A stretch of DNA of 64,000 bases from an uncultured Bacteroidales bacterium (lineage in GTDB: Bacteria; Bacteroidota; Bacteroidia; Bacteroidales; FEN-979). Shown here in pieces: positions 1 to 10,966 of this stretch (position 1 is its first letter; each line of letters opens with the position of its first letter). The notes under the pieces are model-generated. The model made no database searches, had not been told where the DNA came from, and saw nothing but the letters and a program-made list of their open reading frames with translations. Made by a program: the position numbers and the translations under genes. The DNA lies in contig CAIVAT010000178.1 of NCBI GenBank assembly GCA_903903985.1, positions 1 to 64,000 on the forward strand, written 5' to 3'.

Positions 1-48
1 ATCCGGTTTGAAGTTGTCAAATCAGAACAGCTGGCATTATTTTACTAA
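1..48 (+). CDS. Possible C-terminal tail of a gene cut by the window start
   Basis: Frame 1 is open from the first base to a TAA at 46-48 and would encode the last 15 residues of a protein (IRFEVVKSEQLALFY). The following 116 bases up to the ligA stop are AT-rich with no clear frame, as expected for a region between convergent genes. An open stretch this short also arises by chance, so this is only a possibility. Confidence 0.25.
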   Translation: MRFEVVKSEQLALFY

Positions 49-164
49 CCTTACATCGAACTCACGTTAATTTTAATATTATGTATAAATATATTGCAAA
101 TATAAATAAGTTTATAATATAAACCAAAAAATAATGAAAAAACTTATTAACATCTTCATTCAAT

Positions 165-2225
<2,061 letters not shown>

Positions 2226-2254
2226 TTATCTGCTCAGAAACAATGATCGTCCGA

Positions 2255-2290
2255 ATTTCGCCATTTCACTACTTTGCCATTTCGCTAATT
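2255..2290. repeat. TTTCGC(T/C)A-type octamer repeat
   Basis: Degenerate tandem copies of an octamer close to TTTCGCCA/TTTCGCTA fill the gap between ligA and the stress-protein gene. The same unit recurs at 4566-4580, 10927-10966, 34195-34212 and 35366-35395. Function unknown; it looks like a dispersed short tandem repeat family rather than a promoter. Confidence 0.6.
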
Positions 2291-2292
2291 GA

Positions 2293-3174
2293 TCAGGCCA
2301 GCATCGACCATTCATAATATTGATACCCGAATTCAACCGGATTAATGCCCATCACGGGAATCTGAGCTTCATTGAACATCAGCCGCTCATCCCATGCTGA
2401 AAGGCTAAAACCTGGGACATCAATGTTAGGCCGGGTCATGATCATGATTAAATCAGCATGTTGTACGACGCTGTATGCAATTACCTGTTCGGCAAAACCA
2501 GTGGATTTTGGTGCGGAATTGATACAGTAGTCAACATTTTCTTCATCAAAAACAGTAGTGATCTGTTTTGTAATTATTTCAAGGGATGTTCTGCGTGCGG
2601 TTTCTTTTTCCGGTGAAATAAAAATATGAATTTTAGCGTTGAACAATTTGGCCATCAGTTTGGCCCAATGAACAGCCTGACGGGGTTCAAGATCGTTACT
2701 GACAGGGAAAACGATGTTGTTATAACCGGATTTGAATGAACGTTTCTGCACTACAATTACAGGAACAGGCGATTCTTCGACCACTTTCATTGCATAACTG
2801 CCAAAAACGTGCTGTAATCCCTTTTTTCCGTGTGTCCCCATCACCATCAGGTTGGCTTTGATCTCGGTGGCAATGGCGCTGATGGTTGAAAAAATAGAAC
2901 CTTCAACTGCCAGTGTTTCAATTTCGACCCCATATTTTTTTGTATAATATTTTTTATACTCTTTCAGTCTTAAACCGATATAATCAATCCCGACATTTTT
3001 CTTTTTCAACTCCGCTTTGGTCTCTTTATTGATGATGTGCAGAATAAACACCTTGTAACCCAGGAATTTTGCAAGTTTTACGCCATGAGATATGGCATTG
3101 CCGCATGCTTCCGAGAAGTCGGTCGGGACCAGAACGATGTTATTGTACTTTTTTTCCTGTTTTGTTGTTGACAT
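2293..3174 (-). CDS. Tandem-domain universal stress protein (UspA family)
   Basis: A cytoplasmic protein of two UspA folds, about 293 residues from the ATG at 3174 (a TTG three codons upstream is less likely). The first domain (about residues 10-145) ends with the ATP-binding signature MGTHGKKG...GS followed by VPVIVV. The second domain (about 150-290) has the same beta-alpha pattern but lacks the G-2x-G-9x-G(S/T) signature: the equivalent stretch reads TRPNIDVPGFSLSAWDERL. The family is known for stress survival and nucleotide binding, but the specific role here cannot be inferred. The second domain may serve dimerisation rather than ATP binding. Confidence 0.9.
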   Translation of the reverse strand: MSTTKQEKKYNNIVLVPTDFSEACGNAISHGVKLAKFLGYKVFILHIINKETKAELKKKNVGIDYIGLRLKEYKKYYTKKYGVEIETLAVEGSIFSTISAIATEIKANLMVMGTHGKKGLQHVFGSYAMKVVEESPVPVIVVQKRSFKSGYNNIVFPVSNDLEPRQAVHWAKLMAKLFNAKIHIFISPEKETARRTSLEIITKQITTVFDEENVDYCINSAPKSTGFAEQVIAYSVVQHADLIMIMTRPNIDVPGFSLSAWDERLMFNEAQIPVMGINPVEFGYQYYEWSMLA

Positions 3175-3187
3175 GATTAACAATTTT

Positions 3188-3221
3188 CGAATTACGATTT
3201 ACGATTTGCGATTTGCGATTA
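3188..3221. repeat. ACGATTT/GCGATTT heptamer repeat
   Basis: About four tandem copies of a 7-bp unit (ACGATTT, then GCGATTT) fill the gap between the HD-domain gene and the stress-protein gene and touch the stop codon of the former. The same heptamer occurs at 4539-4558, 50714-50740 and inside the polymerase gene at 57562-57595. Confidence 0.7.
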
Positions 3222-3800
3222 TGACAAGAGTTGCCTGATCTCCTCCAGGTGTTGCATTTTTTTAGCATTTCTCAGACGGATGGCAGATTTTGTGAAATAT
3301 TGATGCTCGGAAAGAAATTTAACCTGGATCTCGAACCACTCTTGCAACGTTGTTGTCCTGATCCCGTTGGTTTGCCATTCATGTTTTAATTTGAAGGAGT
3401 TGATAAAAAAATCATCACGGCCAAGGTAATCCAGGTCAGCGTCGCAGATTATCTGTTCAAAATGATTATAGGGACGTTGTGGTAATTTTGTCACCATTAT
3501 TAAACTGGCAATTTCATCCATTTGTGGTTTGGAATACCCAAATCCGGGAAGTGTTTGTTCTGCTAGACCTACAGAAGCAGATTCATGATCTTTGTACTTT
3601 ACGATCATTCCTGCATCATGGAATAATGAAGCAGTCAGTAACAGGATTTGGTCCTGAGGGGAAATATTTTCCAATCCGGAGAGCAGGCGGGTTGCATCAA
3701 GAACGTCAACAGTATGTGAAACACAATGATAACTGAGTTCGGGTTTTAATTCCCGTTCCAGGCGCTGAAGCATGTATCCGCTGGCGGCATTGAAATCCAT
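3219..3800 (-). CDS. HD-domain metal-dependent phosphohydrolase
   Basis: A predicted HD-superfamily phosphohydrolase of about 193 residues. From the ATG at 3800, the metal-binding residues are in SHTVD (H29), SLFHDAGM (H61, D62) and a downstream CDADLDYLG. The substrate is unknown; relatives act on nucleotides or cyclic nucleotides. An upstream start at 3884 would overlap the rpe stop region and add 28 unconserved-looking residues, so 3800 is preferred. It follows rpe and the sigma factor gene on the same strand, though the heptamer and octamer repeats between them argue against a tight operon. No output, GAF or REC domain is attached. Confidence 0.8.
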   Translation of the reverse strand: MDFNAASGYMLQRLERELKPELSYHCVSHTVDVLDATRLLSGLENISPQDQILLLTASLFHDAGMIVKYKDHESASVGLAEQTLPGFGYSKPQMDEIASLIMVTKLPQRPYNHFEQIICDADLDYLGRDDFFINSFKLKHEWQTNGIRTTTLQEWFEIQVKFLSEHQYFTKSAIRLRNAKKMQHLEEIRQLLS

Positions 3801-3877
3801 ACAGTGGATCGTTTTTTGTGTAAAAGTAAAAAAAAATACCGGACTTGTGGCGAATTGGCGAAAAGAAGTCAGGGAAT

Positions 3878-4531
3878 TCAGCAAATGGATTTTAGTTGAT
3901 GGATGGTCAGAGAGGGATCGGTGGATGCAAAAATGGTATTGCCTGCTACCAGGATATCCACTCCTGCATGTACCAGGGATGGTGCATTTTGAAGATCAAT
4001 GCCTCCATCCACTTCCAGCATTACATCGAGTTGGAATGTCCGGATCATATCTTTCACTTCCTCAATCTTTTTTATTGTTCCGGGAATAAATGATTGCCCG
4101 CCAAATCCGGGGTTGACCGACATGAGCAAAACCATGTCAACCTCCCTGATCACATCTGTGAGGAGGTTTACCGGGGTACCGGGATTGATCACGATGCCCG
4201 CTTTTGCCTGGAGTTTCTTGATGGTCCTCAGGGTGTCAACCGGGTTTCTGGAAGCCTCCAGGTGGATGCTGATGATATCTGCACCTGCTTTTTTAAACCG
4301 TTCCAAATACCGTTCGGGTTCTACAATCATTAAATGCACATCCAGTATCTTATGGGTGGCTTTCCTGATCTTTTCGATGATGGGGAATCCAAAAGAAATG
4401 TTGGGCACGAATACGCCGTCCATGACATCAAGATGAAACCAATCGGCTTCACTTTGATTGAGCATTGCGATATCTTTCTCCAGGTTCAGAAAATTGGCTG
4501 AAAGCAAAGACGGCGCAACTAGATGGGGCAT
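3878..4531 (-). CDS. rpe: Ribulose-phosphate 3-epimerase
   Basis: Interconverts D-ribulose 5-phosphate and D-xylulose 5-phosphate in the pentose phosphate pathway. At 217 residues it is a standard single TIM barrel. Metal and catalytic residues are visible: H33 and D35 with D38 in HLDVMDGVFVPNISFG, H66 in VHLMI, the MSVNPGFGGQ loop, and the VDGGI phosphate-binding segment. The N-terminus APSLLSANFLNL is typical, supporting the ATG at 4531. Lies between the sigma factor and the HD protein on the same strand. Confidence 0.97.
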   Translation of the reverse strand: MPHLVAPSLLSANFLNLEKDIAMLNQSEADWFHLDVMDGVFVPNISFGFPIIEKIRKATHKILDVHLMIVEPERYLERFKKAGADIISIHLEASRNPVDTLRTIKKLQAKAGIVINPGTPVNLLTDVIREVDMVLLMSVNPGFGGQSFIPGTIKKIEEVKDMIRTFQLDVMLEVDGGIDLQNAPSLVHAGVDILVAGNTIFASTDPSLTIHQLKSIC

Positions 4532-4538
4532 TATCAGG

Positions 4539-4580
4539 TACGATTTACGATTTACGAATGCGGTTTTCGCTATTTCGCAA
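4539..4580. repeat. Mixed heptamer (ACGATTT) and octamer (TTTCGCTA) repeat
   Basis: The space between rpe and the sigma factor gene contains two to three ACGATTT units followed directly by TTTTCGCTATTTCGC, joining the two repeat types seen separately elsewhere in the window. Confidence 0.65.
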
Positions 4581-4585
4581 AGTAT

Positions 4586-5449
4586 TTATCCGAGATACGT
4601 TTTTAAAATTTTGCTCCTGGAGGTGTGTTTCAAACGGCGGATTGCTTTTTCCTTGATCTGGCGTACACGTTCGCGTGTGAGGTCGAATTTTTCGCCGATC
4701 TCTTCGAGTGTCATCGGATGGCTGCCATTGAGTCCGAAATAGAGGCGAATCACATCAGCTTCACGCTGGGTGAGGGTGGAGACCGCACGTTCAATCTCTT
4801 TTTTCAGGGATTCGTAAAGCAGGCCATTGTCTGGTGTAGTGTTTTCCTCGCTGCGAAGAACGTCGTACATGGTATTGTCTTCGTCCTGGATCAAAGGGGC
4901 ATCCATGGAAACATGCCGGCCTGAGTTTCGCATCGACTCTTTTACTTCATTTTCAGAAACTTCAAGTAAAAGAGCGATTTCACCAGCATTTGGTTCCCGT
5001 TCATATTTCTGTTCCAATTGGGCATATGCCTTGTTGATTTTATTGATCGATCCGATTTTGTTCAGTGGTAACCGAACGATTCTCGATTGTTCGGCCAATG
5101 CCTGGAGGATTGACTGGCGGATCCACCAAACTGCATAGGAGATGAATTTAAAACCACGGGTTTCGTCAAAACGTTGTGCAGCTTTGATCAGTCCAAGGTT
5201 GCCTTCATTGATCAAGTCAGGAAGGCTGAGTCCTTGATTTTGATATTGTTTTGAAACTGAAACAACAAACCGAAGGTTGGCTTTAGTTAGTTTCTCCAAT
5301 GCCGCCATGTCGCCTTGCTTGATACGCTGGGCAAGAGATACTTCCTCATCAGCGGTGATCAGTTCAACTTTCCCGATCTCCTGAAGATATTTATCAAGTG
5401 ATGCGGTTTCCCGGTTTGTAACCTGTTTGGTAATTTTTAACTGCCTCAT
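4586..5449 (-). CDS. rpoD: Primary RNA polymerase sigma factor (RpoD/SigA, short Bacteroidota type)
   Basis: Housekeeping sigma-70. The 287-residue form from the ATG at 5449 begins [14 protein letters not shown], the normal start of the short Bacteroidota primary sigma, which lacks region 1.1. Region 1.2 ([14 protein letters not shown]), region 2 ([44 protein letters not shown]), region 3 and region 4 ([34 protein letters not shown]) are all present. Proteins of this class recognise TAnnTTTG -7 elements, and matching elements are seen elsewhere in the window. The upstream TTG at 5458 is a less likely start. Confidence 0.97.
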   Translation of the reverse strand: MRQLKITKQVTNRETASLDKYLQEIGKVELITADEEVSLAQRIKQGDMAALEKLTKANLRFVVSVSKQYQNQGLSLPDLINEGNLGLIKAAQRFDETRGFKFISYAVWWIRQSILQALAEQSRIVRLPLNKIGSINKINKAYAQLEQKYEREPNAGEIALLLEVSENEVKESMRNSGRHVSMDAPLIQDEDNTMYDVLRSEENTTPDNGLLYESLKKEIERAVSTLTQREADVIRLYFGLNGSHPMTLEEIGEKFDLTRERVRQIKEKAIRRLKHTSRSKILKTYLG

Positions 5450-5518
5450 GCGCACCAATTTATTTTGACCGTTGCAACGGGTCGGTTTACGTAAAAACTA
5501 ACGATAGGTTACATCCGG

Positions 5519-7732
5519 TTACCTTCTGGGGCCGCGATCATGTCCGCGATCATGACCGCGGTCGTTTCCACGATCAGGGCGGTCAGATCTGGGCTCAGGT
5601 TTCCTTTCCACATAGCCTTCCGGCTTAGGGAGCAAAGCCCTGCGTGATAGTTTTAATTTTCCGGTTTTTGGATCGACCTCAATCAGCTTGACCTCAATCT
5701 CATCGCCAACTTTCAGGGCATCCTCCACCTTTTCCAGCCTTTTCCAGTCAATTTCAGAAATGTGGAGCAAGCCATCCTGGTTGGGCAGGATTTCCACGAA
5801 TGCGCCGAATGACTGGATATTCTTTACTTTTCCTTTGTAGATTTCACCAACTTCGGCCACAGATGCGATGCGTTTGATTTTTTCAATAACCTTATCGCGG
5901 GCTTCCATATTGTTGGCGACGATATCAACGATGCCAAATTCACCAACCTCTTCAATTACAATGGTTGTGCCGGTTTCACGCTGCATTTCCTGAATAACTT
6001 TTCCCCCGGGGCCAATGATGGCTCCGATGAATTCTTTAGGAACCTTCATCTGGAAAATACGTGGTACAAATGGTTTGAAATCAGCACGTGGTTCAGAAAT
6101 GGTCTTTTCCATTTCACCGAGGATATGCATCCTGCCTTGGCGGGCCTGGGCCAATGCTTCACGAAGAATATCGAATGATAAGCCATCAACCTTGATGTCC
6201 ATCTGGCAGGCAGTAATTCCATCCCTGGTGCCGCAAACCTTAAAGTCCATGTCGCCAAGGTGATCTTCATCACCAAGGATATCCGATAAAACAACATACC
6301 GCTTGTTGTCGGTTATTAGCCCCATTGCAATACCTGAAACAGGTTTGGTGATTTTAACACCGGCATCCATCAGCGCCATGGTTCCTGCACAAACAGTCGC
6401 CATGGAAGAACTTCCGTTCGATTCGAGAATATCGGAAACGATGCGGATCGTATACAGATTGTCAGCCCCCTGGGGTATCATATTTTTTAAAGCACGAAGT
6501 GCCAGGTTCCCGTGGCCAATTTCGCGTCGTCCAGTGCTTCGGATCGGTTTTACTTCCCCGGTTGCAAAGGAAGGGAAGTTGTAGTGGAGGATGAAATTAA
6601 CTTTTCCTTCGATGATGGCTCCATCAATGGCTTGCTGGTCAAGTTTGGTGCCAAGGGTGACCGTGGTGAGCGATTGTGTTTCGCCGCGGGTAAAAATGGC
6701 CGAACCATGCGCTGCAGGCAGGTAATTGATTTCAGACCAAATCGGACGGATTTCGTCAAGTTTGCGGCCATCAAGCCTTTTCCGGTTATCCAGGGTGGCA
6801 TTACGGATGGCTTCCTTTTCAATATCATGATAATAGCGGCCGATCAGATTCTTGTTGGCATCTTTTTCTTCATCACTCAACGTGGAAACAAAATCTGCTT
6901 TGATCGCTTCAAGGATCTTTTTGCGTTCATGCTTGTTTGCATTTCCGCTGGTAGCCATGTCATAAACTTTCTGATAGGTGGCTGATTTAACCTTTTCCTT
7001 AAATTCAGGGCTATTTGTTTCGTGGCAATAACTCCGCTTCACTTTTGATTTCTCGATCAGAGCGGCGAGTTCAAGCTGGGCGTTGCACTGGACCTTGATG
7101 GCTTCATGGGCAACACGGATCGCTTCCACCATATCCTCTTCGGAAACCTCTTTCATTTCACCTTCCACCATGACGATGTTGTCGATCGAAGCAGCCACGA
7201 TGATGTCGATATCTGCGTCTGCCATGGCCTCGATGGTAGGGTTGACAACGAATGCACCTTTAATCCTGGCAACTCTCACCTCAGATATCGGGCCATTGAA
7301 TGGGATATCGCTGACCGTAAGTGCGGCGGAGGCGGCAAGGCAGGCCAATGCATCGGGCAGCACATTTGTATCGGCAGATATTAACGTAACGATTACCTGG
7401 ACTTCAGCATGGAAATCATCAGGGAAGAGGGGGCGGAGCGCCCGGTCAATCAATCTCGAAATAAGAATCTCGTAATCGGAAGGACGCGCTTCCCGTTTGA
7501 AAAATCCTCCCGGGAACCTGCCGGCAGCAGCATATTTTTCGCGATATTCAACCGATAAGGGCATGAAGTCGACATTTTCTTTAGCTTCCTGCATTGCTAC
7601 AACAGTAGCAAGGATCATGGTATCGCCCATCTTTACAACAACAGACCCATCAGCCTGTTTGGCGAGTTTTCCGGTTTCGATTTCAATTTCCCTGCCATCG
7701 GCCAGGGTAAACGATTTTGTTATTCCATTCAT
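5519..7732 (-). CDS. pnp: Polyribonucleotide nucleotidyltransferase (PNPase)
   Basis: 3'-to-5' phosphorolytic exoribonuclease acting in mRNA decay. It contains two RNase PH-like domains, the second with TRGETQSL and [15 protein letters not shown], a linking helical domain, a KH domain ([16 protein letters not shown]), and an S1 domain ([20 protein letters not shown]). About 737 residues from the ATG at 7732 ([13 protein letters not shown]), preferred over 7765 because it gives the standard N-terminus and leaves the upstream hairpin outside the coding region. The C-terminus carries an Arg/Asp/Gly-rich tail with repeated DRGHDRG units, probably an RNA-binding extension. Follows rpsO on the same strand, the classic rpsO-pnp pair. 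Confidence 0.98.
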   Translation of the reverse strand: MNGITKSFTLADGREIEIETGKLAKQADGSVVVKMGDTMILATVVAMQEAKENVDFMPLSVEYREKYAAAGRFPGGFFKREARPSDYEILISRLIDRALRPLFPDDFHAEVQVIVTLISADTNVLPDALACLAASAALTVSDIPFNGPISEVRVARIKGAFVVNPTIEAMADADIDIIVAASIDNIVMVEGEMKEVSEEDMVEAIRVAHEAIKVQCNAQLELAALIEKSKVKRSYCHETNSPEFKEKVKSATYQKVYDMATSGNANKHERKKILEAIKADFVSTLSDEEKDANKNLIGRYYHDIEKEAIRNATLDNRKRLDGRKLDEIRPIWSEINYLPAAHGSAIFTRGETQSLTTVTLGTKLDQQAIDGAIIEGKVNFILHYNFPSFATGEVKPIRSTGRREIGHGNLALRALKNMIPQGADNLYTIRIVSDILESNGSSSMATVCAGTMALMDAGVKITKPVSGIAMGLITDNKRYVVLSDILGDEDHLGDMDFKVCGTRDGITACQMDIKVDGLSFDILREALAQARQGRMHILGEMEKTISEPRADFKPFVPRIFQMKVPKEFIGAIIGPGGKVIQEMQRETGTTIVIEEVGEFGIVDIVANNMEARDKVIEKIKRIASVAEVGEIYKGKVKNIQSFGAFVEILPNQDGLLHISEIDWKRLEKVEDALKVGDEIEVKLIEVDPKTGKLKLSRRALLPKPEGYVERKPEPRSDRPDRGNDRGHDRGHDRGPRR

Positions 7733-7751
7733 GTGTTGGTCTCTTTCAGAT

Positions 7752-7783
7752 ATTAAAAGAGGCAATAATCACATTGCCTCTTT
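7752..7783 (-). terminator. Hairpin terminator or attenuator between rpsO and pnp
   Basis: On the minus strand an 11-bp perfect stem (AAAGAGGCAAT / ATTGCCTCTTT, 7756-7766 with 7773-7783, 6-nt loop) is followed by TTAATA. It lies 27 bases past the rpsO stop and 20 bases before the pnp start, so partial read-through could set the rpsO:pnp ratio. It could also be a processing site. Confidence 0.7.
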
Positions 7784-7809
7784 CTTGATTTATAAAGAAA
7801 ATAGTTAAT

Positions 7810-8079
7810 TTATTTACGAATGCCCAGTTTCTTGATGATATCGCGATAACGTTGAATTTCTTTGCTTTTCAGATAATCCAGCAGTTTCCTCCGCTTGCCT
7901 ACCATGATAACGAGCGAGCGCTCAGTCACCATGTCTTTTTTATTAATTTTCAGATGTTCGGTAAGATGCTGGATTTTCATGGTGAACAGTGCAACCTGTG
8001 CTTCGGTTGAGCCGCTGTCAAATTCTGATTTTCCGTGTTCTTTAAATGCTTTCTTTTTTACTTCAGGGGCTAAATTCAT
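7810..8079 (-). CDS. rpsO: 30S ribosomal protein S15
   Basis: Small-subunit protein that binds 16S rRNA early in assembly. At 89 residues it has the normal length, with the family signature GSTEAQVALFTMKIQHLTEHLKIN... and the basic C-terminal region VGKRRKLLDYLK. First gene of the rpsO-pnp pair, with its own consensus promoter just upstream. Confidence 0.98.
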   Translation of the reverse strand: MNLAPEVKKKAFKEHGKSEFDSGSTEAQVALFTMKIQHLTEHLKINKKDMVTERSLVIMVGKRRKLLDYLKSKEIQRYRDIIKKLGIRK

Positions 8080-8129
8080 TGTTGTACGTGTTGTTTCTGA
8101 TTAACTTAATAGGCCTTTTAAACGGGCTG

Positions 8130-8161
8130 CAAAATTATGCATTTCTTTTGATATTACCAAA
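8130..8161 (-). promoter_or_regulatory. Bacteroidota-type promoter for rpsO
   Basis: On the minus strand TTTG (8158-8161), a 20-bp spacer and TAATTTTG (8130-8137) match the Bacteroidota consensus TTTG-N19-21-TAnnTTTG exactly. The -7 element ends 50 bases before the rpsO start codon. Confidence 0.8.
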
Positions 8162-8264
8162 TAATTCTTTATCCCTGGTAATATTTACCGGATTGAAAAA
8201 AAAAGTACTTTTGGGTAATTGCATGCAAAAGTAATGATTTTGACGGAAAAATAAAACCAGGGCG

Positions 8265-8522
8265 ATGGAAAATTTCTCAGAAGAGTTCAGGGTCAAAGGC
8301 GAAGAGTTGGTCGAGAAGGTTAAACAACTCATACACGAAGGAAACGTTCGCCGTTTGATCATTAAGGATGAAGATGGCAAAGTATACCTCGAAATTCCTG
8401 TCACTTTTGGAGTAATCGGTGTTCTATTTGCCCCGGTACTCGCAGCAGTTGGCGCAGTTGCCGCCATGGCAGCCAACCTCAGGATCGAAGTTGTGAGGAA
8501 TGATGAACCTGAAAAGTCATGA
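8265..8522 (+). CDS. DUF4342 family protein
   Basis: An 85-residue protein of a widespread uncharacterised family, recognised by the pattern EEF(R)VKGEELVEKVKQLIHEG-NVRRLIIK. The N-terminal half looks like a helical region plus a short beta sheet; the second half (about residues 45-70, VTFGVIGVLFAPVLAAVGAV) is a hydrophobic Gly/Ala-rich segment consistent with a membrane helix. TACTTTTG at 8206-8213 resembles a -7 element upstream. It converges on the OB-fold protein gene, whose stop is 3 bases away. Function unknown. Confidence 0.85.
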   Translation: MENFSEEFRVKGEELVEKVKQLIHEGNVRRLIIKDEDGKVYLEIPVTFGVIGVLFAPVLAAVGAVAAMAANLRIEVVRNDEPEKS

Positions 8523-8525
8523 TAA

Positions 8526-9254
8526 TTATTTGATATCTGATGCCTTTGCCTGTTCTATAATGACATCATAGGAATATCCTGCACCAAAGTCTTTGTTCAG
8601 TGCAACGATTCCTTTGAAGGTTGCGGTCCTACCAACAACCAGGCTGTCCATGGTGGTGACCGTCAGGTCGAATTTTTCTGAATATTCCGATCCATCCTGG
8701 ATGTGTACCCAGTTTTTGTTCATGATCTGACCGTTATATCTCACCACAACACCACGGATGACAACTGTTTTGCCATTATAGTTTCCCGGATTCTTATAAA
8801 GATCTGCAATGGTAATTCCACCCTTAGGGGTTTCAACTGAAACTTCTGACCAACGTTTTATCTCTGCTCTTTTTGGTGTCAGCGGCTGTTGAACCTGTTT
8901 TTCCGTTCCAGGGAGTTTATTTGCAGGATCCTGCACAAAGAATACTGAAGTGAAGGTGCGTCCAAGTTCTTTGCTGACGAAATTTTTCATTTCATATGCC
9001 TGGCTGTAGTATACTGAATCTCCATTCTTTGCTTCAACTTTAACAACAGCGATCCAGAATTTATTGTTGTTCTCATCCACCTGGAGATACGTGTAATTGC
9101 TTGTCTGAATGACCTCTGTCACACAAACGCCGTGGGTGCCGGGGGGCAGTGCTCGTCCCTTGCTTTTCCCGCCTGTTCTGTAACAGGTTGTTACAACGAA
9201 AAGAATACCCAGAACAAGTAAAACTATTGCAAGGACTATTTTGTTTCTGTTCAT
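8526..9254 (-). CDS. Membrane-anchored protein with C-terminal OB-fold-like domain
   Basis: About 242 residues from the ATG at 9254, which places the hydrophobic anchor (KIVLAIVLLVLGILFVVTT) at the N-terminus; the in-frame start at 9296 would bury it. After a linker, one beta-rich module (about 35-110, GVCVTEVIQTSNYTYLQV) and a second OB-like module (about 140-240, TIADLYKNPGNYNGKTVVIR and WVHIQDGS) follow. The second resembles the NrfJ/OB-fold family found next to cytochrome-related genes, although no cytochrome gene is nearby. Probably periplasmic and tethered to the inner membrane. The exact function is not recognised. Confidence 0.6.
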   Translation of the reverse strand: MNRNKIVLAIVLLVLGILFVVTTCYRTGGKSKGRALPPGTHGVCVTEVIQTSNYTYLQVDENNNKFWIAVVKVEAKNGDSVYYSQAYEMKNFVSKELGRTFTSVFFVQDPANKLPGTEKQVQQPLTPKRAEIKRWSEVSVETPKGGITIADLYKNPGNYNGKTVVIRGVVVRYNGQIMNKNWVHIQDGSEYSEKFDLTVTTMDSLVVGRTATFKGIVALNKDFGAGYSYDVIIEQAKASDIK

Positions 9255-9516
9255 ATGAATCTGTTTTCTTGATTTTGATGATTTTTCAGGCGGCAAAGAT
9301 AGGGAAATTCAGGTAAATGGAGTGGATATCACGCGGCGGGGAAGGAGCTGTTCACTGATTTTGCAAATCTACAGTGTTTAATCAGCTTGAAAATCAATTA
9401 CCTGCGGCAATCAATGATGCAACCTGCGAAAAACAGCATGAAATATTTACTTTTAAACCAGCATGGCAGATGAATCCGGACCACTTTTTATTAAAAGCCG
9501 ATGGACTGGAATCCAA

Positions 9517-10168
9517 TTAAAACCTTTGGGTAATATTTAAATAAACGCGGTTAAACAATGACTGGTTGTCAATGGTGCCTTCAAAATAGACACCACAGGA
9601 GAGTTTTCGTAAGATCCTCCAGGTAAGGTTGACTTCAGCCATATTCTGGACCAATTTCGTTTCACCGCTTGTGAACTTATAACTGACATGGCGGTAATCA
9701 AGCCCACCCCAAAGTTTTCCCGGAACAAGGTCGCGGGAAATCCCCAGCCCGAATATTTGCCCTGACATATAACTTGTTTCCAGGAGCGTTGCAGAAAGCG
9801 TTGCAGCCATGTTAATGCCTGGTATTTTACTGTATGTCACATAACCATAAATGTTTTTGGTTGGCTTTGGGTCATTCTTGCTGCTTCTGTACCCTGCATT
9901 GACACCCAGGGACAATAGCTTAACCGGTTGGCAGTTAACCTGGAACATGAAGCCTGCACCGTTGCAAGTTCAAGCATTCTTTCGACGATATTTTTAGGAT
10001 AAGTTTCATAATAAACAACGTTTTGCAGCGCACTGTATGAGATGCTTAGCGATAACTGCCTGATGGGTCTGTACCTCAGTGATAAATATAAATTGGTTAA
10101 AGCAGGTGTATTGTCCTTTTTATAGGTTGTATCTTTCCGGATCGTATCGACAGGGTATACGATCGTGT
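9517..10168 (-). pseudogene. Frameshifted, 5'-truncated outer-membrane beta-barrel relic
   Basis: The open frame 9517-9948 encodes 143 residues of alternating beta strands ending ...NRVYLNITQRF, a typical barrel C-terminus with a terminal Phe. Immediately upstream, in a different frame, about 70 more residues continue the same style (NLYLSLRYRPIRQLSLSISY, then VVYYETYPKN, then ATVQA). The two join near 9950-9955 as if one base were missing (expected ...VQAGFMFQV...). Upstream, the second frame runs into aroE with no usable start codon and hits a stop inside aroE. The original N-terminus is therefore gone. A sequencing error could explain the frameshift but not the missing 5' end. Confidence 0.65.
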
Positions 10169-10927
10169 TTAAACTTTCCCAAGGAGGATCTGGCGGGATA
10201 ATTCGGCCTGGTTTAAGAGCATTTGTTTGCCATTCATAACCCTTGCCTTCCTGGCCATTCCCCGTTTCATGAATTCAGTTACCTCGGGGTTATAAATGAG
10301 GTCGTACAACAGGTGATCCGTGGTGAGAACTTGATAGGGGATCGGAGGGGCACCGGCAGTGTCGGGATACATTCCTGCAGGGGTTGCATTGATGATAAAC
10401 GGATGATCAAGGATTATTTCAGATGTAAGATCATCATAGGAGATCATGTTTTCACCCTTGGTTTTTCGGGAAACGAAGTGAAACGGGATGTTGATATTTT
10501 TCAGGATGAAGGCCACCGCTTTTGCCGCGCCTCCGGTTCCGAGGATCAGTGCCGGTCCGGTAATTGCAAGGTTCCGGATCGTTTGAAGGAAACCCGGCGC
10601 ATCGGTATTGAATCCTTTAGTATGGATCATTCCATTGGTTCGATCAATCGTGACGGTGTTTACCGCACCAATCGATCGGGCTGTGTCGTCCAGATCATCC
10701 AGGAATGGAATAATTTTTTCTTTATAGGGGATGGTTACATTCAGTCCACACAGTTCCGGGTATTTTGCAAGCAGGCCGGGGAATTCATCGATGCTTATTA
10801 AAGGGAAAAGGCGGTATTCCTTATGAGTGTCACCATCCAGCCTGAATTTTTCATTATAAAAATCCGCCGACCATGAGTGACTTAATGGGAAACCGATCAA
10901 TCCAAGCAATATCTTTCCATGCTTCAT
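10169..10927 (-). CDS. aroE: Shikimate dehydrogenase
   Basis: NADPH-dependent reduction of 3-dehydroshikimate to shikimate in aromatic amino acid biosynthesis. From the ATG at 10927 the protein starts MKHGKILLGLIGFPLSHSWS, with the substrate-binding SxS motif, followed by NVTIPYKEKI (catalytic Lys), AVNTV, the nucleotide-binding loop GTGGAAKAV and the C-terminal YDLIYNP and GKQMLLNQA motifs. An upstream in-frame start at 11023 lies inside the preceding gene and adds unlikely sequence. It follows phosphosulfolactate synthase on the same strand, separated by an octamer repeat. Confidence 0.96.
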   Translation of the reverse strand: MKHGKILLGLIGFPLSHSWSADFYNEKFRLDGDTHKEYRLFPLISIDEFPGLLAKYPELCGLNVTIPYKEKIIPFLDDLDDTARSIGAVNTVTIDRTNGMIHTKGFNTDAPGFLQTIRNLAITGPALILGTGGAAKAVAFILKNINIPFHFVSRKTKGENMISYDDLTSEIILDHPFIINATPAGMYPDTAGAPPIPYQVLTTDHLLYDLIYNPEVTEFMKRGMARKARVMNGKQMLLNQAELSRQILLGKV

Positions 10928-10966
10928 TTCGCTATTTCGCCAGTTCACTAACTTGCTATTTCGGAA
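10928..10966. repeat. TTTCGCTA-type octamer repeat
   Basis: About four degenerate octamers (TTTCGCTA, TTTCGCCA, GTTCACTA, CTTGCTAT) between aroE and comA, overlapping the last codons of comA. Same family as at 2255-2290. Confidence 0.65.
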
